Origin: Chrysoporthe austroafricana
Taxonomy: Eukaryota; Ascomycota; Sordariomycetes; Diaporthales; Cryphonectriaceae
Reading direction: 5' to 3'
Length of the DNA: 64,000 nucleotides
Assembly: GCA_001051155.2 (NCBI GenBank)
Contig: JYIP02000006.1
Location: forward strand, 1,178,001-1,242,000
How positions within the stretch are numbered: position 1 is the first letter of the stretch; each line of letters begins with the position of its first letter. Below the pieces are notes generated by a model. The model searched no databases. It had not been told where the DNA came from and was given only the letters and a program-made list of their open reading frames with translations. Of this stretch, positions 55,205-64,000 are shown in pieces. A program made the position numbers and the translations under genes.

Positions 55205-57412
55205 CTTCGCGAGGTCGAGATCTCAAAGATGGTCAATTGTCGTTGGTGGTCGGGTTGATGGAGATCGTGGTATTGGAAATTTCAAGGCGCAGGGGGGTCT
55301 AGCTGGTACAAGTTCGCCCAAGTAAAAATTCGGAGTGGAAGGGACGACCTGTGGAGTTGGTCCGAGCGTTCGTCTCAGTGTCATCACGTGCAGGCCGGTG
55401 GTCCGTGCTGTGAAATTCGGGCAATGGAGTGACCTATTTCCGCTACCCCGTTAAATGCATGAAAACGGTCAATAGGGTAATTCTTCATACATAGATAACC
55501 TAGTCGCAAATGCATCCAACGAAGCATCGTGCCTTCACGGACTATAGCCCGGGTTCCCCAGCACCCTTGCCCCCCGTTCGAACTCTGTTCTGAATCGCGC
55601 GTGCATCACGATGCATGCAAATGTGCTGGCATGCCCAAGAAGCTGACCGTTGAGCGCCAGCCTCAACACGTCTCACACACACTTGGCGTCAGCAGAGTCA
55701 GCCGATGAGACATTCGAGAAGGCACCGCCCGCCGGGGAGCGCAGCAACCTTGGTGGATAGCACCGAGAGCGAGCACCAGCGGGTCGAATCTCCACCGAAA
55801 CGATCGTCGATCTCGAGTGTTCCCCTGGAGGGCATTCAGAGATTCTGGAAGGTTGAGGACTCCCCCCCCCCAGGGCAGCCGGGTCCTCGGACCCTCACCT
55901 CCTTCAGGCACCGGGCCGGAGCGATCACCAACCACACCAGCCTGCCAGCGGGCTCAGCGCGACGCTGCCAGGGCGATCAGCGTCAGGAACAAGTAACCCG
56001 AATGTTTTAGCTTCACAATCCTACGCGCGACCTGCAGAAGTTGCCGTCGATCTCACTGACGTCCTGCCCTCCTCCCCACAACGTCGCGCCGGGCGGGCTG
56101 TCGAGCGGACGCGCGGGCGCGCAAAACCTCCCGCCCCGACCGTCTTGACCGTCAGTCAGCACGTGAACTTGCTCCGCGAGCCCCGGGGACAGCCTCCTCC
56201 TGCCCGCCCAGGGCCAGATAGAGCCCCGGGCCCGCGCGCCTGCGCTTTGATCAGCCTGAAGCCCTCCCTTCCCACGTGCCTCTCTGAACCTGCCCGCTGC
56301 ACCCCACGCGCGCGACGGCCTCCCCGGGGCGGATGACCTCACCGCGCCTCGCGCCCGTATGTAGGCACGTCCGCCCTTCACCGCCTCATGTGCCTGGATC
56401 GTGATCGAGGGCCGCCAACAACCCGATCGGTCGATCCAGCGAGCGGATTCGGTGGGAGACCTCCCCTGTCCGCCGTGCCTGCCCACGTTTCTCGCCCGGA
56501 CAAGTCACTCAACCCAGAAAGGTGAGTTGTGGCAGAAGCCTCTTTTGGACATCTCCCCGCGTCTCGAATAGGAACTCTGCCATGCGACCCACATCGGTCA
56601 GTGCCGTGGCTGTATACGTACGCCGGGAACGTCAGTAGTCGGAAAGCCAGGCACGCCGCACTGGGGAATGGAACGAGCGAGAAGGTCTGGAAGGGACCCG
56701 CCCCAGCTGGACCCCTCTCATGTATCGTGATGGCATGGGGGCAAGTGAAGTGTGGACGGTTGAGTATGTTCCCTGATTTGTCTCTGTCTCGGAATCTCCT
56801 GCTCATTCTTGTCATGTGTCTATGGGTGTACTCCGTCCAGTCCGACTTCCCTGCTTCTGTACCCAGTGGTCGAGCGTGCCCCTTTTCGGCAAGCATCAAT
56901 CCTTCCGTCCATGCCGACGTCCCTGTCGTCCTTCCTGCAGGCCACGGTGCCTGCCTCACGGCCCCCAAAAATCAAATGTACAAGAAACTGAACCCAAGGG
57001 GTACTTGAAGGAACGAAAACTGCCTGGGATCTCTGTATTGTCCCGGCTCCCACTGAGACCAGACGCCATGCTAGAATGCAAGAAGCATAAAGTGAAATGA
57101 CCATAACCCAGACCGCCGATCAGCCCCATGATCTCATCGTGTTGTGCTCCCATCCCATCAACCCCCCCTAGCTCTCGCACCCGGCCCCTCGGAGCGGCCC
57201 AGTGGCGACCCCCTTCCAGGCCGCGGCGACGCGCCGAATCGCGATCGGGGTACGACGTCTCAGACGCCGCCGTCGTTTGCGGGACAGGCAGATGAGGAGC
57301 GCCACCCTGCCATCGTCGATATGCCGAATTAATATGTCCGAGCTGAAGCTACCCTGCCGCGAACTTTTCCTCAGGTAAGACCCATGCTGGTGAGATGACC
57401 TCATAGGCTGGC
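55205..57412. other. Spacer between eS1 and the 168-residue gene
   Basis: The first few hundred bases after the eS1 start are its promoter and leader. No further gene is supported. A plus-strand frame at 56,766-57,008 starts with a hydrophobic, signal-like stretch but has no homology or splice support and is not called. Other frames here look like chance. Confidence 0.5.
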
Positions 57413-57981
57413 TCAGGGCGTTTTGATCTCAGCCTCGCCGTGCTCCTCATGGCGGCTTGAGTCCCAGGTGTCGAAGCTCGGAAAGCTGACGTAGCGGCCT
57501 GAATCTGTAATAAGGCATATGAAATTAGCGAGCGATCGGGGATTCACACGGGTCACCACGACATACCCAGGTGGCAGCTAAATCCATCCAGCTCAGCACC
57601 CTCCCTCGGCATGCTCTCCAGGGTCACACTCTCATACATCGAGGTCGGGCTCCGTGAGAGGGGGGAGGCCGAGCTGGGTGGTGAGCTCGAGAAGGCGACT
57701 TGGGACAGCAGGTCCGTAGCCCTCCGCGAGGTCTGGGATGTGGCGAGGGCATTCCGGCTCGCCGTCGAGGCTGTGAGCGAGGGCTCGGTGGCACTGGAGC
57801 GCAGGAGCCGTGGTCGCCGACTGACGCTGTTGGACCGCGCCGAGTCCCTCCTTGCGCCCCGGTGGGGGTCTGAGGTGGGCGAGGCCATGTCGTCTTCTGA
57901 GTCTGTTGCTGAGGCTGGGCCTAAGCCGTGTTGGAAGATGGTGGGGATGTAGATAGACAGGCTGTGGATGTTGTCGAGCAT
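57413..57981 (-). CDS. Small conserved-looking protein, 168 residues
   Basis: Two exons, 57,981-57,567 and 57,504-57,413. The 62-base intron starts GTATGT and ends TTACAG; the split codon makes Asp139. The N-terminus, MLDNIHSLSIYIPTIFQHGL, is weakly hydrophobic and is followed by an acidic patch. Residues 40-115 are a Ser/Arg-rich, probably disordered part with several RRxS-like phosphorylation sites. The end is the distinctive part: YESVTLESMPREGAELDGFS, then GRYVSFPSFDTWD across the splice, then an acidic tail. The way the splice restores a compact Gly, Tyr and Phe-rich motif is the best evidence that the gene is real. The leader has CT and CA runs directly upstream. I cannot name the family or function. 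If the intron were missed, the protein would end after Gly-Met-Ser-Trp. Confidence 0.7.
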
Positions 57982-60900
57982 TGGTAACAGTTGAGGAGTT
58001 TCGTGTGTGTGTGTGAGAGAGAGAGAGAGAGACGCTCGTAAGCTGCGTTGGGTTGGAGGTTGTATGTGAGTATGGGGGAGTTGAGATGGGCGGGCTCGGT
58101 TGGGATGTTTATCTATATGCGAGCTGGGCAGCAGGATAGCAGCAAATAGCCATATGCAAGATGCAGCAAGGAAACAGTCATCACAGCCTGCACTGGCGTT
58201 GATATATGTAATGCAAGGTTCGTTGTCCCTACCCTTCCTCGCCCACTTGGGCTGAGCTGCCTTGTGCATGGCCCGACACACCCCAGAAGTACAGGAGCTA
58301 CGTACCCCTGTAGGGGCTAAACCCACACCCCGTCCTGATCTGGCCGGCGAGCGAGCGAACACGCCCGCAGATGCCATCATCGGCCTCGACTCGGCAAGGC
58401 GGCGTTGCGCGTTCCGCACCCCCCAGCACCAGCACCCCCCTCGCCCTCCAAGGGTTCACCTTCCAGCGGTCAGGGTCACCTCTGGCGGCGACAACAAAGA
58501 GAGGTGGGAGATGGGTCCTGGACTGGGCCCAGAGCTTCGTGTGCCCAAGGTTGGCTCGGCCTCGGGGACGGGTCGGGGCTGGAGAGCTTGCCACCTGTCC
58601 GTGTACCACACACCACTCGTCTCCTCACTTCTGCTAGCGGTGGTGATAAGAGGGAGGGTGCTAGCACTTTACGAGGTGCCCTCTGGGGCCCCGTGAGGTG
58701 GTGGTGGTGGCCACTGGGCCGGAGACGAGACGCCTGGGGGGCGCTGGGGGTGTGAGCAGGCAGGGCGGCAGGGGTCTGGGCCCTGTGTCTGGCTCGGTCC
58801 TAGCTCCAGGCACACAGGCACGCACATGCCCTTGGCGTGATGTGACAGGGCGGAGCGGCTGCTGGGTCGGGCATGGACACAGCATAACTGGTGCTTGCTT
58901 GTGCTTGTGCAGGCGAGACCTGCCGGCCTCCAGCGGCCTATCCAGTCAGTTCAGTATGCCTGCCCACACAGCACGGCTGCAACGGTACCTACCACCTACC
59001 ACCTACCACCGCCTACCAACCACCAACGGTACAGACGGGCAGCCAGGCCAGCCCGTAGTGCGCCGGCTGCAGGCGGGTGCCTGTGCCCAGACACACACGT
59101 GCCATAGCAGCAGTGGCCCGTGGGCATGGTGTGGCAGCAGCTGTGCCGCCGTGTGGGAGTGGCATCGAATGCGCTGTCCAGAGCACCACCCCCAGGTTTC
59201 AGAGCTGCTCCCTGCCAGCGATTTGCAACGACAGCCCTCCGATCCGGAGTTGGATGCCACACCTGCTGCTGCTGCTGGGGCTGCTGCTGCCGCTGAGGAG
59301 ACCTGGCCTGACTCCAGCGAGGGGATGGATGATGGGGATGAGGAGACAGACCCTCGCCCCGGCTGTGCTTGCTTGCTGCGGGCGGGAGGCGAGATCCCGT
59401 CGCATTCCGGGGTCGCAGGCTGCGGTGCATGCTACTGCTGGGACAGTTGGAGACTAGAATCGTCGATTGCCAAGGTCGCTCGACTCAATGGGGCCCCCGG
59501 ATGAGGGGAACGGATCGTGACGGTGGTGAAAGGGCAGCCTGGACCGTGGCTGTGGTGGAGTCGGGCCTGAGGTCCAGCCAGGGGCAGCTGTGGGCCGATG
59601 GTCCTGTGGTGGAGAGCTCTCCAGAGTGGAAACCACCTGAGCGTTGAGAGGAGTTGGAGCCGCCCTGCAGACCGTCGCCTCCTCGCACCTCACTCGTCCA
59701 CCCTCGGCCACAGCGGCCAGCAACACACGACCAGGCCCGCTTTTTCTTTCCCCTCCTGGCATGCGTCTCGTCTCGACTCGACGGTGCCTTTTTCGAGTCG
59801 GGTCGTTGCATGCACCCTCGCGGCTCGGCTGGGAGAATGATTCCTCCTCCTACAGGACGGGGGCGGCAGAAGGGATACTACTGCTACTACTACGCTGTAA
59901 TGCGCTGTGATGCCGCGATGAGCAAGAGCACTTAGCAATTACTCCGCGCCCGGTCCAGTCATGGTGCGCAGGCAGCGAGGGCTCCACCCGCCGTGCACTA
60001 TGGCTCGCTGTTCCGCCTCCCCGTCTCCTCTTCTTCTTGCCCCAGTGATCCAGCCTCTGGTGAGCCGCAGCCACTCGGCGCTGCGAGGTCATCCCCACGC
60101 CCTCGCTGACTGGCCGGGCGATCACTCAAGCCCGCCGTCGCTCCTCGAATGAAGAGCCTGGTGTCAGCGCAACACTGCAGCCGGTCAGGGAACACCCAAT
60201 GCAATGATCACGATATCTCACCTCCACAGCATTGGCCGGCGGAGCGGCTTTGTGGGGGAGAGAGTGTCTTGCTACGCACACGCCACTTACAACACCGGAT
60301 GGACAATCCACTCCGGCAGTTTGGACCAGTATGAACAGGCCAGGCGTGATGGTGGGAGGAGCAGGAGGGAAAAAAAAAAAAATATTCTTGCTTCTTCATC
60401 CACTTTCTGGGCGTCCAATCGGTGCTCTGCAGGAGGTGCCGTTTACCACGTGTCGACTGTCTTCAGGATCCTGCTTGCAGCACGATAACTGCATGAGCTA
60501 CGAAGCACCCGACCCTTCGCGACTGGAGTACACACACATCGACTCCATACCGAATCCTCTACGGGCCTTCCGAAAGGATTGATGACCGGGAAAGGCTGAC
60601 TTCTGGTCCTGTTTCATGTCAGTGGGCTCGAGAGATGTTGTCAAGAGCCACGAAGAGTTCAGTGGACTTCATGAAGAGAACCACGTTTCAGGCGACATTG
60701 CCGCTGCCGCCAAGGTACGTCCGTTACAATCCGGAGTTTTCCACCTTGGCCCCGGAAGACGGAAGTTGAACAACTCCACCGGGCCACAGCCAGCCGAATC
60801 TTTCCTAGCTGGTGAAAACACACACTTGAGGTGAGGATCTTGCTAGAGAAGTATCTCATCGAAAGCAGCATTCTCGGTCTCGGCTTTTCTCTTTCTCGAG

Positions 60901-61748
60901 CCTGCTGGCCGTATCCTTGCCGTCTCGAGAACAAGCTCGTAAAGCGGCCGACATTTCGGTAAGCCGGGCTCGTCTGCAATGCAGGTGCTGGCTACGGCTC
61001 GGCCCTCGACAGCCTGCCGGGTCCTCGGGTTGTGACACCTCAGCAGTGGCAGACGACGTCATTGTAGGACCTGAGCTCTTCTTCTTCTTTTTTTTTTTTT
61101 CTGTGTGCGCGCCAGGGATCCGGTGGTCAGTCGCGACACCTCTTGCGGTGAAGCCGACCGGTGCCGTGTCTCGGTGACAGCGACACAACTCGAGCGCAAC
61201 GTGGCCGCAGGGGGGGAGGGAGGGGACCTCGGGATCCGCCCGGATGCGTCTTCCTCAGGACAACAGATGGCACCGTCACTGTTTCGCAGTCCACATTGCC
61301 GTAGTTGATCTATCTAACCTGCATACATGTCGGTGGCCCCTGCGTGAAGCCGGTACCCGTGCCTACGCATCAACGGCTGTCATATTTCCAGAGCATCGGC
61401 GATGATACTGGATACCGTACCCCGCCGTCAGAGTCCACGTCGCTTGCCTACCCACCTATCGTATTGTCGTGAGACGGACCGATGAATCCGGGGAAGGTCC
61501 TCCATGCCCGGGAAGACCAATGCGTTACGAGCTGACTCAGAGCTTGGGGCCATCTGGTGTGGTCCTCTCTCGTCCTTTACTCAGTGGTCGACGCTACGGA
61601 AATACTGTCAGCTCTATTGCCAGAAGACGTCACGCCACATCCATCCATCTCTTCACCAAGCACATCAACATGCCTCGTCATAGATTGACAGACCGGCGTC
61701 GGGCTTGAAGAGGCGAATGGAAGTCGGGGTGAGGGTAAGGGAATAAGC
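57982..61748. other. Gene-free stretch between the small gene and Urc1
   Basis: The start is the leader of the 168-residue gene, with GT and GA runs at 58,001-58,031. A long plus frame at 58,698-59,504 is rich in Cys, Ala and Gly and has no domain. Nothing else is recognisable. The last bases before 61,749 are the 3' flank of the Urc1-like gene. Confidence 0.5.
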
Positions 61749-64000
61749 TTACTCTTCCCACAGCCGTCCCTGGACAGCCTGCAGCTCCTCGGCCGTCATC
61801 CGGTGTCCGGTGGTGAAGTAACCTGCGTCATGGTCAGCACGGGATGCACACTCAGCCGTCTCCCAACGCGTGGGGGTGTCGTCCCGCGTCATGTGGCTGA
61901 TGAGAGACCTGGGGAGACTCACCGGCCGTGATTTTGGCATCGATCTCAACCCTCGAGTCCGCAGGGATCCACGACTCGGGCAGCTCGACACGCTCATGGA
62001 TAGGGATTCTGGAACCAGATCAGTACGTAAAACTCGATTCCTGGGCCCATGATCATCGCCAGACTGATACAGCCCCGCGTCGTACGACACGGGCTTCATC
62101 TTGCCAGGGGACCACAAGACTCACCCTTGACCAACGATCGCATCGTGCTTCATGCTACACCAGACGACACAGCGTTAGCATCCTGGGCCTAGATAACCGA
62201 GACTCCCGAACTCCGATCGATGTGGAAGGGCGGGGAGAGATGCTGTGCAATGGTGGTGCAGCGGGGCAGGTAGAAACATACTTGCTCATGCTAAGCATCC
62301 GGTCAATCTTGGTGATGCCCAGCCAGTGCAGGATGTCGGGCATCAGCGCTTGGAAGCGCATGTCTTTCACGCCGGCCACGTTCTCGGTCCTCTTGAAATA
62401 GTCGGACGCGCGGTCCTCGCCACGCTTGCGGGCGTTGTACACCACTGTGGCGAGTATATTAGTAGAATTCTACGGCCGAGGAGTGGAATGGACATCGAGG
62501 CTAGGCGGGCAGGGTCGACGCGGGCAGCCACAAGCCTCGGCAGTGATCGTGATACTTACGATACTGTGTCGTAGATTAGCACAGGCGCAGGGGACAAGGG
62601 GAGCCGTACGATTCTTACCTTCGTCACCTCACCGAGGGCGCGACCTTCCTTCCTGAAGTAGATCACGACGCCGCTGCCGCCGTTCTGGGCCTCTTTGACG
62701 GCCTCCTCAATACCGAAGATGACTGCAGGTCACACGCCGTCAGTATCTTGCGTCCGTTGCACAGCGTCAACTGTCTCCGAAGGTACGCTCTGGAAACATG
62801 ATGGCTGTTTCCGAAGGGCATCACGAGACCACTTACGGTACGGCCTGCATGTGCATATGTCTGAGCCGAAGACATCGCTGCCGTTGCACTACACACCTTG
62901 TCAGCTACCTCCGCGGGCTTCTTCATTCGGCCATCCGGCGTCTCACCTCGTCGTGGATGCGCAGGGCCAGCCTCTTGCTGGGGTCTGACATCTTTGCGGG
63001 ATCTCCGAAACAGTAAACGGTCAAGCCGCCTGGGAGGTGTTAGCACGTCTGGATCTCTACGGGCGATAGAATTGTGTTACGTACCGATAGGTGGCAAGAA
63101 CACCTTGATATCACCACGAGTGATCAACTAGATTCCTGTCAGGCTCTCCTGCTCCTAGAGGCCTTGAGCTCCGGGAATAATCCTACCTCGGGGTAACTAC
63201 CGCCCGTATATTCGAAAAGGGACCTCCTCAAAGTCCCCTCGTCTGCCTGGTCTTAGCACAAGGACAAGCGAGGCTGGGTTGGTGTAGACTCGACATACCA
63301 ATGCCAAATCGCTCGGCCACACCGGGCAAGTACCAGACAGGCTCGACGGCGAACTTGGTGACAGCGAGCTCGCCTTGGTCGTTCAGGCAGATCTTGCCAT
63401 CCGGAACACTGCCCCAACATCAGCACTTGTAGGTACAGACTCTCGCCCAACCTGGTGGACCTACAGTCTCCCGCTCCGCACGCTGTCCTCGAGCTCAGGC
63501 AGCTGCGATATTATCAGCAACAGTCATGCACAGCGTTGGGTCACGGTTTCGAAGCCCACCTTCATGTGCGCCTTCGTGATGGCAATAGTCGGTCGAATAT
63601 CAACTGCAGGCCGTCAGCACGGATACGCGGTAATGGGCCACAGCCGCTGCACGCACTGTCCTCCTTCTCGATCATATCCTTGAAGATCCACGGGGCAAGG
63701 TGTCCCCACGGATCCATGGCCACGATCTTCTTCGGGTCGCCCCACTGGGGAAAGGGGCCAATGGTCGCCGTGGGCTCTGTGTTGGTGAAGTCGGGCCTAG
63801 GTCGGAGTCTCAGCCAGGACCCATCACACGTTCTAACAGCGCATCTCATACCTGTGGTCGGCCTTGAGCTCTTTGCTGGCGAGGGCCAACGCGTAATAGA
63901 TCGAATAGGAGCCACCGTGAGCTATACGCTTTCTGTAAGTTACAACAGGACTTTGAGCAGTTTGTCTCCTGGGACGAACTGACCGCCAATAGCTAGGTGG
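61749..64000 (-). CDS. Urc1-like GTP cyclohydrolase II (5' end missing)
   Basis: Enzyme of the GTP cyclohydrolase II type related to Urc1 of yeast-type uracil catabolism, distinct from the riboflavin enzyme. At least 374 residues remain after the window edge. Exons, 5' to 3': 64,000-63,984 (weak), 63,932-63,852, 63,796-63,657, 63,603-63,560, 63,502-63,465, 63,408-63,299, 63,242-63,187, 63,127-63,085, 63,029-62,947, 62,888-62,837, 62,722-62,619, 62,563-62,560, 62,444-62,282, 62,154-62,125, 62,008-61,923, 61,822-61,749. Landmarks: IAHGGSYSIYYALALASKEL, MDPWGHLAPWIFKD, RPTIAITKAHMK, PVWYLPGVAERF, LPPIGGLTVY, then the zinc site HDECNGSDVFGSDICTCRPY (C-x10-C-x-C), catalytic-type YFRKEGRALGEVTK, and HWLGITKIDRMLSMSNMKHD. 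The end is GRLWEE. Fifteen introns in 2.2 kb is very dense for an ascomycete. Expected partner genes of the pathway are not in the window. Confidence 0.85.
62560..62563 (-). other. Four-base microexon (TATC) of the Urc1-like gene
   Basis: The bases TATC lie between CACAG and GTAAGT. Without them the exon ending EVTK (phase 0) cannot join the exon starting TG-GTG-TAC in frame. With them the protein reads EVTK-Y-L-VYNARKR, matching the family's K-aromatic-L-VYNARKR. The upstream intron has a GCTAATC branch-like site, and the downstream intron has CTACTAAT. Confidence 0.8.

Noticed and set aside
56766..57008. Possible small secreted protein of 80 residues
   Set aside because: The start is hydrophobic like a signal peptide, but there are only two Cys in the mature part, no homology, and the frame is open far upstream.
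58698..59504. Plus frame of 268 codons
   Set aside because: Rich in Cys, Ala and Gly without a recognisable motif; several overlapping frames are equally open.
61749..64000. Assignment of the last gene to riboflavin synthesis (RIB1)
   Set aside because: The zinc site is HDECNGSDVFGSDICTC, and the extra N-terminal domain (IAHGGSY, MDPWGHL) fits the Urc1 branch, not the RIB1 type.

Overview
This is a window of nuclear DNA from a filamentous ascomycete, most likely a Pezizomycotina of the Sordariomycetes type. The evidence is direct. Introns of about 50-120 bases have GT..AG ends and CTAAC/CTGAC-like branch points. The genes include a eukaryotic eS1 ribosomal protein, SRP72, a cap-binding NCBP3 homologue, a HET-domain protein, a relic of a NACHT (NLR) ATPase and a Urc1-type GTP cyclohydrolase II. 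The species cannot be named from this sequence.

Layout. Bases 1-10,500 hold no gene I can support. A two-repeat Myb factor lies at 10,527-11,774 (+). From 11,775 to about 26,280 there is gene-free, GC-rich DNA full of microsatellites and homopolymers, with three single-N assembly joins (a fourth is at 29,627). From 26,285 to 35,428 three genes lie on the minus strand: a coiled-coil protein ending in five PPPGF repeats, an NCBP3 homologue with an EDGEI motif and nine ELF motifs, and a Cys/His plus coiled-coil protein. After a 5 kb gene-free gap come a small two-exon gene (40,546-41,603, +) and SRP72 (43,303-45,372, +).

The stretch 46.4-53.6 kb looks like an accessory island. It has a HET-domain gene, an intron-containing tRNA-Gly(GCC), a broken NACHT fragment, a second relic with two adjacent stops, an intact gene of the DUF7924/PD-(D/E)XK-like kind, and a stray copy of the tRNA-Gly 3' exon. 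Housekeeping genes resume with the five-exon eS1 gene (54,078-55,204, -), a 168-residue conserved-looking protein (57,413-57,981, -) and the intron-rich Urc1-like gene, which runs off the right edge (61,749 to beyond 64,000, -).

The most notable points are these. Two neighbouring genes carry tandem arrays of short linear motifs that in other systems bind RNA-regulatory partners (PPGF-type ligands of GYF domains; EDGEI-type ligands of ARS2). The Urc1-like gene needs a 4-base microexon to keep frame. The HET/NACHT/DUF7924/tRNA island suggests turnover of nonself-recognition genes. Gene models were built by eye from splice signals and family conservation; no search was run.
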